DNA of 64,000 bases, taken from Allomuricauda sp. TY007 (GTDB lineage Bacteria > Bacteroidota > Bacteroidia > Flavobacteriales > Flavobacteriaceae). Under the pieces are notes generated by a model. That model was not told the origin of the DNA. It did no database searches and saw only the letters and a program-made list of their open reading frames with translations. Of this stretch, positions 38,001 through 45,249 are shown one piece after another (the first letter of the stretch is position 1; each line of letters opens with the position of its first letter). The stretch spans positions 170,715-234,714 of the forward strand of contig NZ_WUEG01000005.1 in assembly GCF_010468565.1 (NCBI RefSeq), given 5' to 3'. The position numbers and the translations under genes are program-made.

Positions 38001-38053
38001 TATAGGAGCACATGCAGGATTCCCCTGCGCATGCGTTGTGTTACTAGTTGCAT
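35033..38053 (-). CDS. SusC/RagA-family TonB-linked outer-membrane transporter
   Basis: I start at the ATG at 38053 (MQLVTQRMRRGILHV), which leads directly into a signal peptide ending near VQAGT; the frame is open to 38113. The product (1006 aa) has a carboxypeptidase-D-like N-terminal domain (about 35-115, ATISGTVTDTSGSPLAGVNL). A plug domain (about 125-250) follows, with NPLSALQGRMAGVDI, IQIRGRNSIGAGNDPLYIVD and the SusC signature IEVLKDADATAIYGSRGANG. Then comes a barrel ending in LGTQLTF. It imports bulky substrates across the outer membrane using TonB energy. No FecR/sigma pair adjoins, so control may lie in the long leader. The partner peptidase favours peptides as cargo. Confidence 0.95.
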   Translation of the reverse strand: MQLVTQRMRRGILHVLLYAFLMPFCAFYVQAGTVLEPPQATISGTVTDTSGSPLAGVNLVVESKNVGTISGLDGSFSVQASPTDVLVFSMVGFKSLTVPIAGRNVVNVIMEEDVTQLGEVVLNAGYYTVTERERTGNIGKVTASEIEKQPVSNPLSALQGRMAGVDITQSSGLPGAGFNIQIRGRNSIGAGNDPLYIVDGVPFASDPINYSQTSGILGGSISPLNGINPADIEKIEVLKDADATAIYGSRGANGVVLITTKKGRSGKAEFNIHLNTSLGRATRFMDLLNTPQYLEMRREAFANDGIEDYPANAHDVNGTWDQDRYTDWQKELIGGTVHRTMARASVSGGSNGTRYLIGGSYQRENTVFPGESGYQKGSVLLNLDHNSEDGRFKLHFSGNYVVDDNDLPAADLTLTSRSLAPNAPALYGEDGELNWAGNTWNNPLADLESRFSSNSKTLTTNGTASYAVLKGITAKVNLGYTDARMDDSRVLPSTRYNPAYGADSRYSSVYRGTSSRTSWILEPQLQWQGSMGQLQLDVLLGSTFQQQDQHQLGLYAQGFPSNELLGDISAATTLNINLDSGTEYRYQAIFGRINLNHRQKYILNLTARRDGSSRFGPGNQFANFGAVGAAWLLSEENFIKEALPVISYGKLRGSYGTTGNDQIGDYQFWETFSLGGTNYDGVSVLQPTRLFNPDFGWERNDKLEVGLELGFWKDRILLAGNYYRNRSSNQLVGIPMPGTTGFTSLQANLDAIVQNKGVELELTSRLVHTRKVKWQLSMNLSLPENELISFPGLEASTYANRLVVGEPLGIRKLYYSTGVDPTTGVYQFRDYNGDGVISSPNDQQWIADMDPDLYGGLANNINIGPFELDFLFQFTKQRQWNYLYNGGFPGSMMNQPVDVLDRWGEAGENAPLQRYTTGNNADAVSAFFRYSGSNRAVSDGSFVRLKTASVSYRIPAKLTKGMDCRVYLQGQNLWTWTSYRWGDPEFIGVGRLPPLRQITLGTQLTF

Positions 38054-38884
38054 AAATTGAGTTCGTTTGATTAAAATGTTGGTTGTTATTCTCCACACTG
38101 CCCCATAAGTCACGGAAAAACCGTAACTTCCTAAAGGACATCAAGGTTCGGACATAGGCCATCCTGCCCAGGTAAAAGCATACCCAGAAATAGGATTCCT
38201 AAACCAAAAAAGACCATGGTTTCGTGATTGGGCCGGTTGCCCTAAAAGTGTAGTCGTTGGTGATGGGACAAAAGGATATCGTGAACCGGAAAATAATAAA
38301 ACGTGCATCCCACAACCCTGGCCTTGGGTATCGTTAGATTGGACTCTTGGGTTTGATTGGGTACAGCCGTTCGGCAACCGATGGACCATCGGATGAGAAT
38401 CCACTCTTCTGGATGCCAGTGGTATGGGCCATGCAAAATAAAAAACTCGTTTTCATATCGATGAGTTGAAAACGAGTCTCCACAGCATTTAGGACCTAAT
38501 ACTATAGCAAGCCCTATCAACCGCACCGCAAGGTTCCGACGCCTATCAGAAACGGAATTACGATAGAGCCCTCGGTGCTATAGCGGTACGAATGTACACA
38601 AAATATCACCTCGGGCATTAACCTATCGTCTCGCTCTGATTACAAATTGTCGGAATTTGCGGTCGAGACTCTTTTGTTAACACCTAAATTTCGAATCTAT
38701 TCAAGATATATCCTGTTACATCTCAATTATAAATAGATTTTCATACACAATAATAGTAATAATATTTTACTATTTAAAATAATAATTAGATAATATCTGA
38801 TTTTTATCATATAAAATGTGATATTTAATTGATTATCAATACCATGGAGTCATCTTAGTTTGAATTTTAAGAAATCATACTATT
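38054..38884. other. Long intergenic leader region at the right island edge
   Basis: This stretch of 830 bases holds no gene that I can support. The part next to susC (about 38054-38430) keeps the island's higher G+C and would be a 5' untranslated leader if transcription starts further out. It contains the hairpin at 38435-38477. From about 38690 to 38880 the sequence becomes extremely A+T-rich (7 G+C in the 60 bases from 38761), suited to a promoter or H-NS-like silencing. Short open frames here have no signal peptide, motif or start context. Confidence 0.6.
38435..38477 (-). terminator. Terminator-like hairpin in the susC leader
   Basis: On the minus strand a perfect 11-bp stem (ACTCGTTTTCA / TGAAAACGAGT) with an 11-nt loop is followed by TTTTTATTTT. 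This is a standard intrinsic terminator shape about 380 bases before the susC start, in the same orientation. It either ends an unseen upstream transcript or works as a leader attenuator of the SusC-SusD-peptidase operon. Confidence 0.75.
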
Positions 38885-39247
38885 ATGGCTAAAAAAACAG
38901 ATAAATCAGAAGACAAAAACGCAGCAAAGTTTGAGAAAAGAGTAAACCCGTATACTATGCTAGAGGCACTAAGAAATCTCAAATCTCGCTTTGCCACGGG
39001 GGATGTACGCTCAATGAAAGAGATTTCCAGTGAATATGCTACCGGAATGCCATTTGCGTTAGGTATAAGTTATGAAACAATGATCAATCGCTATCACGAT
39101 CCAAGGAAGTTAACATTGGAAGATATACTGAATACTGCTGATATTACCAGCACAGAATATGAGACAGTACTGAAAGTTGCCATACGTGATGCTATACGTA
39201 ACCATACTAAAAGGGATATCTCCAAACTTTTGCCAAAAAAAGATTAA
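38885..39247 (+). CDS. Orphan 120-aa protein, function unknown
   Basis: I do not recognise this gene. The 120-aa product is basic at its start (AKKTDKSEDKNAAKFEKRVN), mainly helical, and has no signal peptide or membrane helix. Two helices around LGISYETMINRYHDPRKLTL could form a helix-turn-helix-like fold, and the C-terminus (IRNHTKRDISKLLPKKD) is again basic, so nucleic-acid binding is possible. The ATG follows an A+T-rich promoter region, and the codon use is more A+T-rich than in the neighbours. It stands alone at the right edge of the island, between the susC leader and the DUF922 operon. Confidence 0.6.
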   Translation: MAKKTDKSEDKNAAKFEKRVNPYTMLEALRNLKSRFATGDVRSMKEISSEYATGMPFALGISYETMINRYHDPRKLTLEDILNTADITSTEYETVLKVAIRDAIRNHTKRDISKLLPKKD

Positions 39248-39546
39248 AACCATTGAAGAACAAATGGGATCTTTTGTAGGTTTCCGATATCCCAACTCGG
39301 GAAAAGGTATCTTCTCCTGATAGAACAACAGTGCCAAGCATAGCTCTAAATATTGGGTCAAGGCTTTAAAAGTGCCTTAGGTCTCTCAAATCCATTGCAA
39401 TGGTTCTTCCTGCTGTTCTCTTGAAAACATGGTTGCCTTTTTGAAATTACTTTGGAGTAAAGCTCAGAAATAGTTTCCAGATAGTTAGTCCTATATATCG
39501 TACCCGATCAAGAAATCAAAAAAAATTGGTCGATTTTAAGCAGGAA
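39248..39546. other. Gene-free stretch of 299 bases
   Basis: No gene or clear terminator is visible between the orphan gene and the DUF922 stop. A 12-base palindrome (CCATTGCAATGG) lies near 39391-39402 and a T-rich tract follows further on. It may be the worn right boundary of the island. Confidence 0.4.
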
Positions 39547-40080
39547 TCATTCCCAAACCTTTAAGGCTTCGGCTATCTTTTGGTTCCATTCGAACTGCTT
39601 CTCACGGTTTCGGGAAAAATTGGTCTCCCAATCGTATCGCTCTTGATAGGTTTGCAGCTCCCTTAAAATATCGGAATAAATTTTCCTTACCTCAGCTTTT
39701 ACATCATCGGAAAAAGAGGTTCTACGTAATTTTTCCCGCATCTTTCTGGCAAATACCTCGGTAATATCAAAATGAAGCTGTTCGTGGGCCAATGTGTTCT
39801 CGTTGCACAATTCGGGTCTGTACCAAGATTCGTTGGGGTAGAAATAGGCGTTTACCTCAAAATCCAAATTCACCTCGTGGTGCAACAGATTGGCCGAATA
39901 GGTATAGCTGATGCCGCTCGCCGTGGTTGCCGCAGATTCCTCCCCTGGTGGCACTTTCCCCTTAAAATCGGCCCAAGTGAGCCGTATGTCCTCATTCCAA
40001 GGGACCCCCTCCTCGATTTCCTGTGCAAATCCCAAAAAACCAAGTAGAAAAATACATCCTATGGAAATTATTTTACCCAA
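39547..40080 (-). CDS. DUF922-family secreted zinc-protease-like protein
   Basis: The start is TTG at 40080: an in-frame stop lies directly before it, and the signal peptide (KIISIGCIFLLGFLGFAQ) needs this beginning. The 177-aa protein matches the DUF922 family of predicted secreted Zn-dependent proteases. The N-terminal motif is RLTWADFKGKVP, and ENTLAHEQLHFDITEVFAR (about residue 95) has the HExxH motif, here HEQLH. TASGISYTYSA is also conserved in the family. Catalysis has not been shown for it. The gene overlaps the osmC-like gene by 13 bases and is the last of a four-gene operon. Confidence 0.82.
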   Translation of the reverse strand: MGKIISIGCIFLLGFLGFAQEIEEGVPWNEDIRLTWADFKGKVPPGEESAATTASGISYTYSANLLHHEVNLDFEVNAYFYPNESWYRPELCNENTLAHEQLHFDITEVFARKMREKLRRTSFSDDVKAEVRKIYSDILRELQTYQERYDWETNFSRNREKQFEWNQKIAEALKVWE

Positions 40081-40472
40081 TTAAATTCGATTATTTTTTC
40101 AATATCGGGGTGCAGGCTATAGTGCACCGGGCAGGTATTGGCCGTATGCACCAAAATTTTCCTGTGCTTTTCGGACACCGATGACGGCAACTCGAATTTC
40201 ACTTCGATTTTTGAGATTCTTCTTGGGTTCGCCGCCATGTGCTTGGTTACCTCGGCAGTGGACCCTGTCAAATCCACATCCATATCTCTGGCCTTGATTC
40301 CCATCATGGTCATCATACAGTTGGCCAAGCCGGTCGCCACCGTATCGGTTGGTGAAAAAGCCTCGCCCTTTCCATTGTTATCGACCGGGGCATCGGTAAT
40401 AAACTCGTTTCCGGAACGTACGTGCACACAGGTAGTGCGCAGGTTTCCGTTATAGGTTACTTTTGACGTCAT
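40068..40472 (-). CDS. OsmC-family redox protein
   Basis: A 134-aa protein of the OsmC/Ohr superfamily. The first active-site Cys is in ATGLANCMMTMMG (about residue 52) and the second in TANTCPVHYSLHPD (about 113); both are needed for thiol-dependent peroxide reduction. FSPTDTVATG and AANPRRISKIEVKF are further family landmarks. It fits the YhfA-like OsmC branch better than Ohr. No signal peptide, so it acts in the cytoplasm on organic hydroperoxides. It overlaps the LysM gene by 23 bases and the DUF922 gene by 13. Confidence 0.9.
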   Translation of the reverse strand: MTSKVTYNGNLRTTCVHVRSGNEFITDAPVDNNGKGEAFSPTDTVATGLANCMMTMMGIKARDMDVDLTGSTAEVTKHMAANPRRISKIEVKFELPSSVSEKHRKILVHTANTCPVHYSLHPDIEKIIEFNWVK

Positions 40473-42633
40473 TTTTGAGCTTAACTTCTTTTAATGTAAG
40501 GTCATCATACTGCATAATGTAGCAGGCTCGGTTAAAATAGCCGGAAGTCCAGTCGTTGAAATAATCAAATCCACTTCCTGCATATTCTGTTAGACCGATA
40601 TACTTTGAAGTTTCGAAAAGGTTCTTCTTGTATGCGAGCTTTAGCAGTATGTCCATAGTTACATCAAAACCGCGAACAGCATATTTATCCGGTAAGTTTC
40701 CATTGTACTTTTTCGTGTATGCCCTGGTAAAGGCATCATTCTTGGACACCCGGTAGAACGATGGATAGGTGAACTTAAGATTGGAAAGATGGGTCCTGGA
40801 GACGGCCTCATCATCAAAAGCATCGTTATAACTCGTGGTAAACATGCGTACCTTGATTTTCTTGGTCTCTTCGGAATCCACCATGGAGGCGGTGTTGGCC
40901 GAGTTCAAGATAGAAGTAACGCTGGACACCATATTGGGCTGATCTGTTTCGAGGAACACCCAATTTTCCTTGTCTTCGGATAGTTTGATCAAAAATTCAT
41001 CCAAATGCAATGATTTGTTGTCGATTACCTTTGCGATTTGTGCTGCCGGGAATTTGCTCAAAATGGAATCATGCGCTACTTGATGGGTAGAATCCGCAAT
41101 GATTATCACGTTTTCGCCCTTATGGATTTTTTCCATGTGGGAGAGCATTTTATCCCGTAGTACAACATCCCTTGGTACGGAGTAGAATACATTGGCATGG
41201 CTCAACTTACTATCTGAAGCAATTGGGGCGATCACAGGAATGTTTTTTGCCGAAGCTTGAACAGCTGCTTCGTCCAAGGGCCCGGCTGCCAATGGGCCTA
41301 TAATGGCATCTACCCCGGTTAGATTTTCCCTAAATAGGATTTCTTTGACCTTGGTTTGGTCCAGTTGGGTATCGTAGGTTTTAACATCCACCGAGACCCC
41401 TAACTTTTTAATGGAATCCAAAGCCACCATGGCCCCGGTATAAAATCCAAGGCTCAATGCTATGTCCCTACGGTTTTTGATCAGTGCCTCGGCCTTTTCA
41501 GTATCGGCCACATTTACCTTGTCCAATCGGAAAGGAAGCATAAAAACCAGTTTGGGCCTGTTTTCCACATTAATGCTGTCCACCAAATTGATCTTATCCA
41601 GAACCAAAGCATTTTTCACTTCCAATTCTTCTGCCTTTTCTTTGGGCAATTTTAAGACCATTCCAGCCTTTAGTCCATTTTCCAAGGCCGGGTTTAAACG
41701 GAACAGCTCATCCCTGGTAATTTTCAGGTTTTGGGTAATTCTGAATATGTTTTGCTTAGGCTTTACTTCGTAAAAAATAAAGTTTTCTGTGTTTACCTCG
41801 CCTTCTTTGTTCTTCTTTTTGGGAAGTCGTACCACCATTCCTTCTTTTAGGCCACCCTCTTTCATGATCTCGGGGTTGAGCCTTACAATGGAATCCGTTG
41901 GAATACCATACTCCCTTCCCAAACTGTAAAGGGTCATTTTTGGCGGTACGGTATAGGAAGTAAACAATTCCACCTCTTGTTCCTTGAGGCTATCGCCTTT
42001 TGGTCTTGGCAGTTTCAATTCTTCGCCAGCGGCCAAATAGTTGGTGTTCTTGTCCAATTCCGGGTTCAGCACCAATAGGCTATCCACACTTATGCCATAT
42101 TTGTGGGCAATGCTCCAACGGGTTTCCTTGGGCCGGACAGTATAGTTTTCAAAATCCAACTCCTTTTCTTCATCGGGGTCCACCTCAGGAAACACAGGGA
42201 TTTGGAGCACCATCCTACGTTCTAGGGTTTCGGAATACAATTTGGTATTGTACCGTTTGAGCTGGTCCTCGGTAATGTTGTATTTCTGCGTTAGTCCAAA
42301 AAGGGTTTCCTTTCTTCGTACCCTGTGCCGTATGAAACGAATTGGCTTTACCTCTTCTTCCTCTTGTTCTTCTTCTTTGGTCTTTGTTTTATCTTCAACA
42401 GCTTTTCCGTTCAAAAGAATTATAAGTATGGTGTTTTCCTTTACATCGGAAGCACTTTTGATTTCCTTGTTGGCCTGTAAAATGCTGTAGGGCGTTACCC
42501 TGTATTGTTGAGAAATGCTTTTAAGCGTTTCCCCTTCCTTTACAGCATGTGTTGCGTAGTTTTGTGCGGATACCGGCACCATGGCCAATAAAAAGACCAT
42601 GGTAAAAACCAGTTGTAACATATGTTTTTTCAT
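40450..42633 (-). CDS. Five-LysM protein fused to a periplasmic-binding-protein domain
   Basis: The ATG at 42633 overlaps the guaA stop as ATGA; an ATG at 42639 would add two residues. The 727-aa product has a signal peptide (ending PVSAQ) and five LysM repeats at about residues 23-73, 96-148, 164-213, 222-273 and 284-333. They begin with [64 protein letters not shown] and [16 protein letters not shown]. From about 360 to the end is a type I periplasmic-binding fold ([12 protein letters not shown], then [20 protein letters not shown]), like the Leu/Ile/Val-binding or LpoA-type domains. LysM binds peptidoglycan, so the second half may control a cell-wall enzyme as LpoA does; that is inference. 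Confidence 0.88.
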   Translation of the reverse strand: MKKHMLQLVFTMVFLLAMVPVSAQNYATHAVKEGETLKSISQQYRVTPYSILQANKEIKSASDVKENTILIILLNGKAVEDKTKTKEEEQEEEEVKPIRFIRHRVRRKETLFGLTQKYNITEDQLKRYNTKLYSETLERRMVLQIPVFPEVDPDEEKELDFENYTVRPKETRWSIAHKYGISVDSLLVLNPELDKNTNYLAAGEELKLPRPKGDSLKEQEVELFTSYTVPPKMTLYSLGREYGIPTDSIVRLNPEIMKEGGLKEGMVVRLPKKKNKEGEVNTENFIFYEVKPKQNIFRITQNLKITRDELFRLNPALENGLKAGMVLKLPKEKAEELEVKNALVLDKINLVDSINVENRPKLVFMLPFRLDKVNVADTEKAEALIKNRRDIALSLGFYTGAMVALDSIKKLGVSVDVKTYDTQLDQTKVKEILFRENLTGVDAIIGPLAAGPLDEAAVQASAKNIPVIAPIASDSKLSHANVFYSVPRDVVLRDKMLSHMEKIHKGENVIIIADSTHQVAHDSILSKFPAAQIAKVIDNKSLHLDEFLIKLSEDKENWVFLETDQPNMVSSVTSILNSANTASMVDSEETKKIKVRMFTTSYNDAFDDEAVSRTHLSNLKFTYPSFYRVSKNDAFTRAYTKKYNGNLPDKYAVRGFDVTMDILLKLAYKKNLFETSKYIGLTEYAGSGFDYFNDWTSGYFNRACYIMQYDDLTLKEVKLKNDVKSNL

Positions 42634-44162
42634 TCCCATTCTATAGTTGCCGGTGGTTTTGAGCTAATGTCGTACACCACTCTATTAACGCCTTTAACCT
42701 TATTTATTATATCATTCGAGGTCTTTTGCAGGAATTCGTAGGGCAAATTTACCCAATCGGCCGTCATTCCATCGGTGCTTTCAACAGCTCTGAGCGCCAC
42801 ACATTTTTCGTAGGTGCGCTCATCTCCCATAACCCCTACACTATCTACGGGCAAAAGCATGGCTCCGGCCTGCCAAACCTTGTCATAAAGTCCCCATTTT
42901 TTGAGTCCATCAATAAAAATAGCATCCACTTCTTGCAAAATAGCTACTTTTTCGGCAGTAATATCTCCCAATATACGGATTCCAAGACCGGGGCCCGGGA
43001 ACGGATGTCTCCCCAAAATTTCTGCGGGCATATCCATACTTGCACCTACTCTTCGCACCTCATCTTTGAACAACATTTTTAAGGGCTCCACCACTTTCAA
43101 TTTCATATAATCGGGCAATCCGCCTACATTGTGGTGACTTTTTATCACTGCTGATGGTCCGCCGCTGGCCGAAACCGATTCAATCCTATCTGGATAAATG
43201 GTTCCTTGTGCCAACCATTTCGCATTTTCCACTTTGTGGGACTCATCATCAAAAACCTCAATAAAGACCCTGCCGATGATTTTTCTTTTTCCTTCAGGGT
43301 CGGATTCTCCTTTCAAGGCATCCAAAAAGCGTGCCGAAGCATCAACACCCTTAACATTCAACCCCATGTGCTTGTACTGGTCCAAAACACTTTCAAACTC
43401 GTTTTTGCGCAAAAGACCGTTGTTCACGAAAATACAGTACAAATGATCTCCGATTGCTTTGTGCAATAACATGGCGGCCACACTGGAATCTACTCCCCCG
43501 GACAGTCCCAAAATCACTTTTTCGTCACCAATCTCTTCCCTCAACTCTTCAACGGTGGTTTCCACAAAAGCATCCGGCGTCCAATCCTGTTTTAATCCAG
43601 CAATGTTCACCAAAAAGTTTTCCAAGAGTTTTTTACCATCGGTGGTATGGTACACTTCGGGGTGGAACTGAATCCCGTAGGTCATTTCACCATCAATCTT
43701 GTAAGCCGCATTTTCCACATCGTGGGTACTGGCCAAACGGATGGCTCCTTCGGGCAGTTCCTTAATGGTATCGCTATGGCTCATCCACACTTGGCTTCCT
43801 TCACCAATATCTTGTAAAAAATCATCTTCTGAGTTTACATAGGAGAGATTGGCCCTCCCATATTCCCGAGTGGCGGACGGAGCCACATTACCACCATGAA
43901 AATGGGACAGATATTGTGCACCATAGCAAATGCCCAACAAAGGTTTCTTGCCTTTTATTTCGGACAAATCGGGATGCGGGGCATGCTCCGAGCGCACCGA
44001 AGATGGTGAACCGGAAAGGATAACCGCCTTGTAATCCGATAAATCCTCGGGCAGTTTATTGTAGGGTTTAATTTCTGAGTAAATGTTGAGTTCCCTAACG
44101 CGTCTTGCGATCAGTTGTGTGTACTGGGAACCAAAGTCTAGGATGAGTACGTTGTTATGCAT
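42630..44162 (-). CDS. guaA: GMP synthase (glutamine-hydrolysing) GuaA
   Basis: A 510-aa enzyme that converts XMP, ATP and glutamine to GMP. The ATG at 44162 ([18 protein letters not shown]) is preferred over the in-frame TTG six bases upstream. The N-terminal class I amidotransferase has its nucleophile in [12 protein letters not shown] (about residue 77) and the His/Glu pair in GIQFHPEV (about 165). The PP-loop ATPase domain has [19 protein letters not shown] (about 220). The C-terminal dimerisation domain ends KPPATIEWE, as in nearly all GuaA. A good promoter lies upstream, and three more genes follow in overlap. Confidence 0.97.
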   Translation of the reverse strand: MHNNVLILDFGSQYTQLIARRVRELNIYSEIKPYNKLPEDLSDYKAVILSGSPSSVRSEHAPHPDLSEIKGKKPLLGICYGAQYLSHFHGGNVAPSATREYGRANLSYVNSEDDFLQDIGEGSQVWMSHSDTIKELPEGAIRLASTHDVENAAYKIDGEMTYGIQFHPEVYHTTDGKKLLENFLVNIAGLKQDWTPDAFVETTVEELREEIGDEKVILGLSGGVDSSVAAMLLHKAIGDHLYCIFVNNGLLRKNEFESVLDQYKHMGLNVKGVDASARFLDALKGESDPEGKRKIIGRVFIEVFDDESHKVENAKWLAQGTIYPDRIESVSASGGPSAVIKSHHNVGGLPDYMKLKVVEPLKMLFKDEVRRVGASMDMPAEILGRHPFPGPGLGIRILGDITAEKVAILQEVDAIFIDGLKKWGLYDKVWQAGAMLLPVDSVGVMGDERTYEKCVALRAVESTDGMTADWVNLPYEFLQKTSNDIINKVKGVNRVVYDISSKPPATIEWE

Positions 44163-44190
44163 GGGCAAAAATAGGAATTTGCTTTAGTTG

Positions 44191-44223
44191 CAAAAGTATC
44201 TTTTAAAGGATATTTAAGACAAC
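44191..44223 (-). promoter_or_regulatory. Candidate promoter of the guaA operon
   Basis: On the minus strand GTTG (44223-44220) is followed after 21 bases by TACTTTTG (44198-44191), an exact TAnnTTTG. Transcription would start about 23 bases before the guaA ATG. A second TATTTTTG lies at 44173-44166, with TTTTG 17 bases before it, so a nearly leaderless transcript is also possible. Confidence 0.55.
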
Positions 44224-44370
44224 TTTTTCCATGAAGTTATTCCAACGGGTTATCAACAACTCAATATTTATAAAGGCGCCCTAACACTTTCTTTTGAAAA
44301 AAGTACACGCTTATCTAGTTTTTTTCTTAACTGATTTCATTATTTCTTTGCCCTTTAAATAACACTGACC

Positions 44371-45030
44371 ATGATCAAGGGATTTATTTTTGATTTGGAT
44401 GGCGTAATCACAGATACTGCCGAACTGCATTACGCTGCTTGGAAAAAATTGTCGGACTATATGGGTTGGCAATTTGATCGTGCCCTTAATGAAAAACTGC
44501 GGGGAATATCCAGAATGGATTCCATAAAGGTGATAATGGACCATAACGGGCTTAGCTTGGACGATGCGACCATTCTTGAACTTGCCACAAAAAAGAACGA
44601 CATATATGTTGAAAGTTTGGATAGCATGACCCAAGAGGATTATTTGCCTGGCGCCAGGGAACTTTTAACTCATTTAAGGTCTGAGGGCTTTAGCGTTGCC
44701 CTTGGTAGTGCCAGTAAAAATGCCCCAAAAGTGTTGAAACAGCTCAAGGCCACCCATTTTTTTGATGTAATCGGTGATGGCAATAGCGTTTCCAAAAGCA
44801 AGCCTGCCCCGGATATTTTCCTTTATGCTTCGGAAAAATTAGGGCTGCGCCCAGAAAACTGCATTGTTTTTGAGGATGCCGAGAAAGGGATAGATGCCGC
44901 CAAAGCCGGCAACTTTCACAGTGTGGGCATAGGTCCCGAAGAGCGCGTGGGACATGCCGATATTAGGTTCGACACCATGAAGGAGGCTACGCTGTTCGAA
45001 GTAAAGTCACATTTCAAGGATTTGTTCTAA
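44371..45030 (+). CDS. pgmB: Beta-phosphoglucomutase
   Basis: A 219-aa HAD-superfamily enzyme that interconverts beta-glucose 1-phosphate and glucose 6-phosphate. HAD motif I is IFDLDGVITDTAELHYAAW (nucleophile and acid Asp at about 8 and 10). The cap domain has the substrate-binding LRGISRMDSI (about 49). Motif II is LGSASKNAPKVL (about 115), motif III Lys is in VSKSKPAPDIF (about 145), and motif IV is CIVFEDAEKGIDAAKAG (about 170). The DGVITDTAE start and RGISR motif separate it from general phosphatases. It usually works with a maltose or trehalose phosphorylase, but none is in this window. Confidence 0.93.
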   Translation: MIKGFIFDLDGVITDTAELHYAAWKKLSDYMGWQFDRALNEKLRGISRMDSIKVIMDHNGLSLDDATILELATKKNDIYVESLDSMTQEDYLPGARELLTHLRSEGFSVALGSASKNAPKVLKQLKATHFFDVIGDGNSVSKSKPAPDIFLYASEKLGLRPENCIVFEDAEKGIDAAKAGNFHSVGIGPEERVGHADIRFDTMKEATLFEVKSHFKDLF

Positions 45031-45053
45031 AATCATTTTAAGCCATAAAAACA

Positions 45054-45083
45054 AAAAGCCCTGGGAACCACTCCAGGGCTTTT
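45054..45083. terminator. Bidirectional intrinsic terminator
   Basis: A perfect 11-bp stem AAAAGCCCTGG / CCAGGGCTTTT with loop GAACCACT. On the minus strand the stem runs into TTTTTGTTTTT, on the plus strand into TTTT. It can serve both pgmB and the convergent bshC transcript. Confidence 0.85.
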
Positions 45084-45249
45084 CAATAAAAATAAAATCA
45101 AAACCAACCTAAACATATGAGTTAACCAACTCAAAATTTAAATTTTCATAGCTATTTACACCTATGGAACAACCCAGAGCATAAATACCCTACTTTGGTT
45201 GCAAGCTTTTTTGAAAAATATCAATGTATTGAATGGTATCAGGCAGCAA

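Noticed and set aside
38242..38526. 94-aa minus-strand frame in the susC leader (MRLIGLAIVLGPKCC)
   Set aside because: A hydrophobic start followed by random composition; it crosses the terminator-like hairpin and has no recognisable family.
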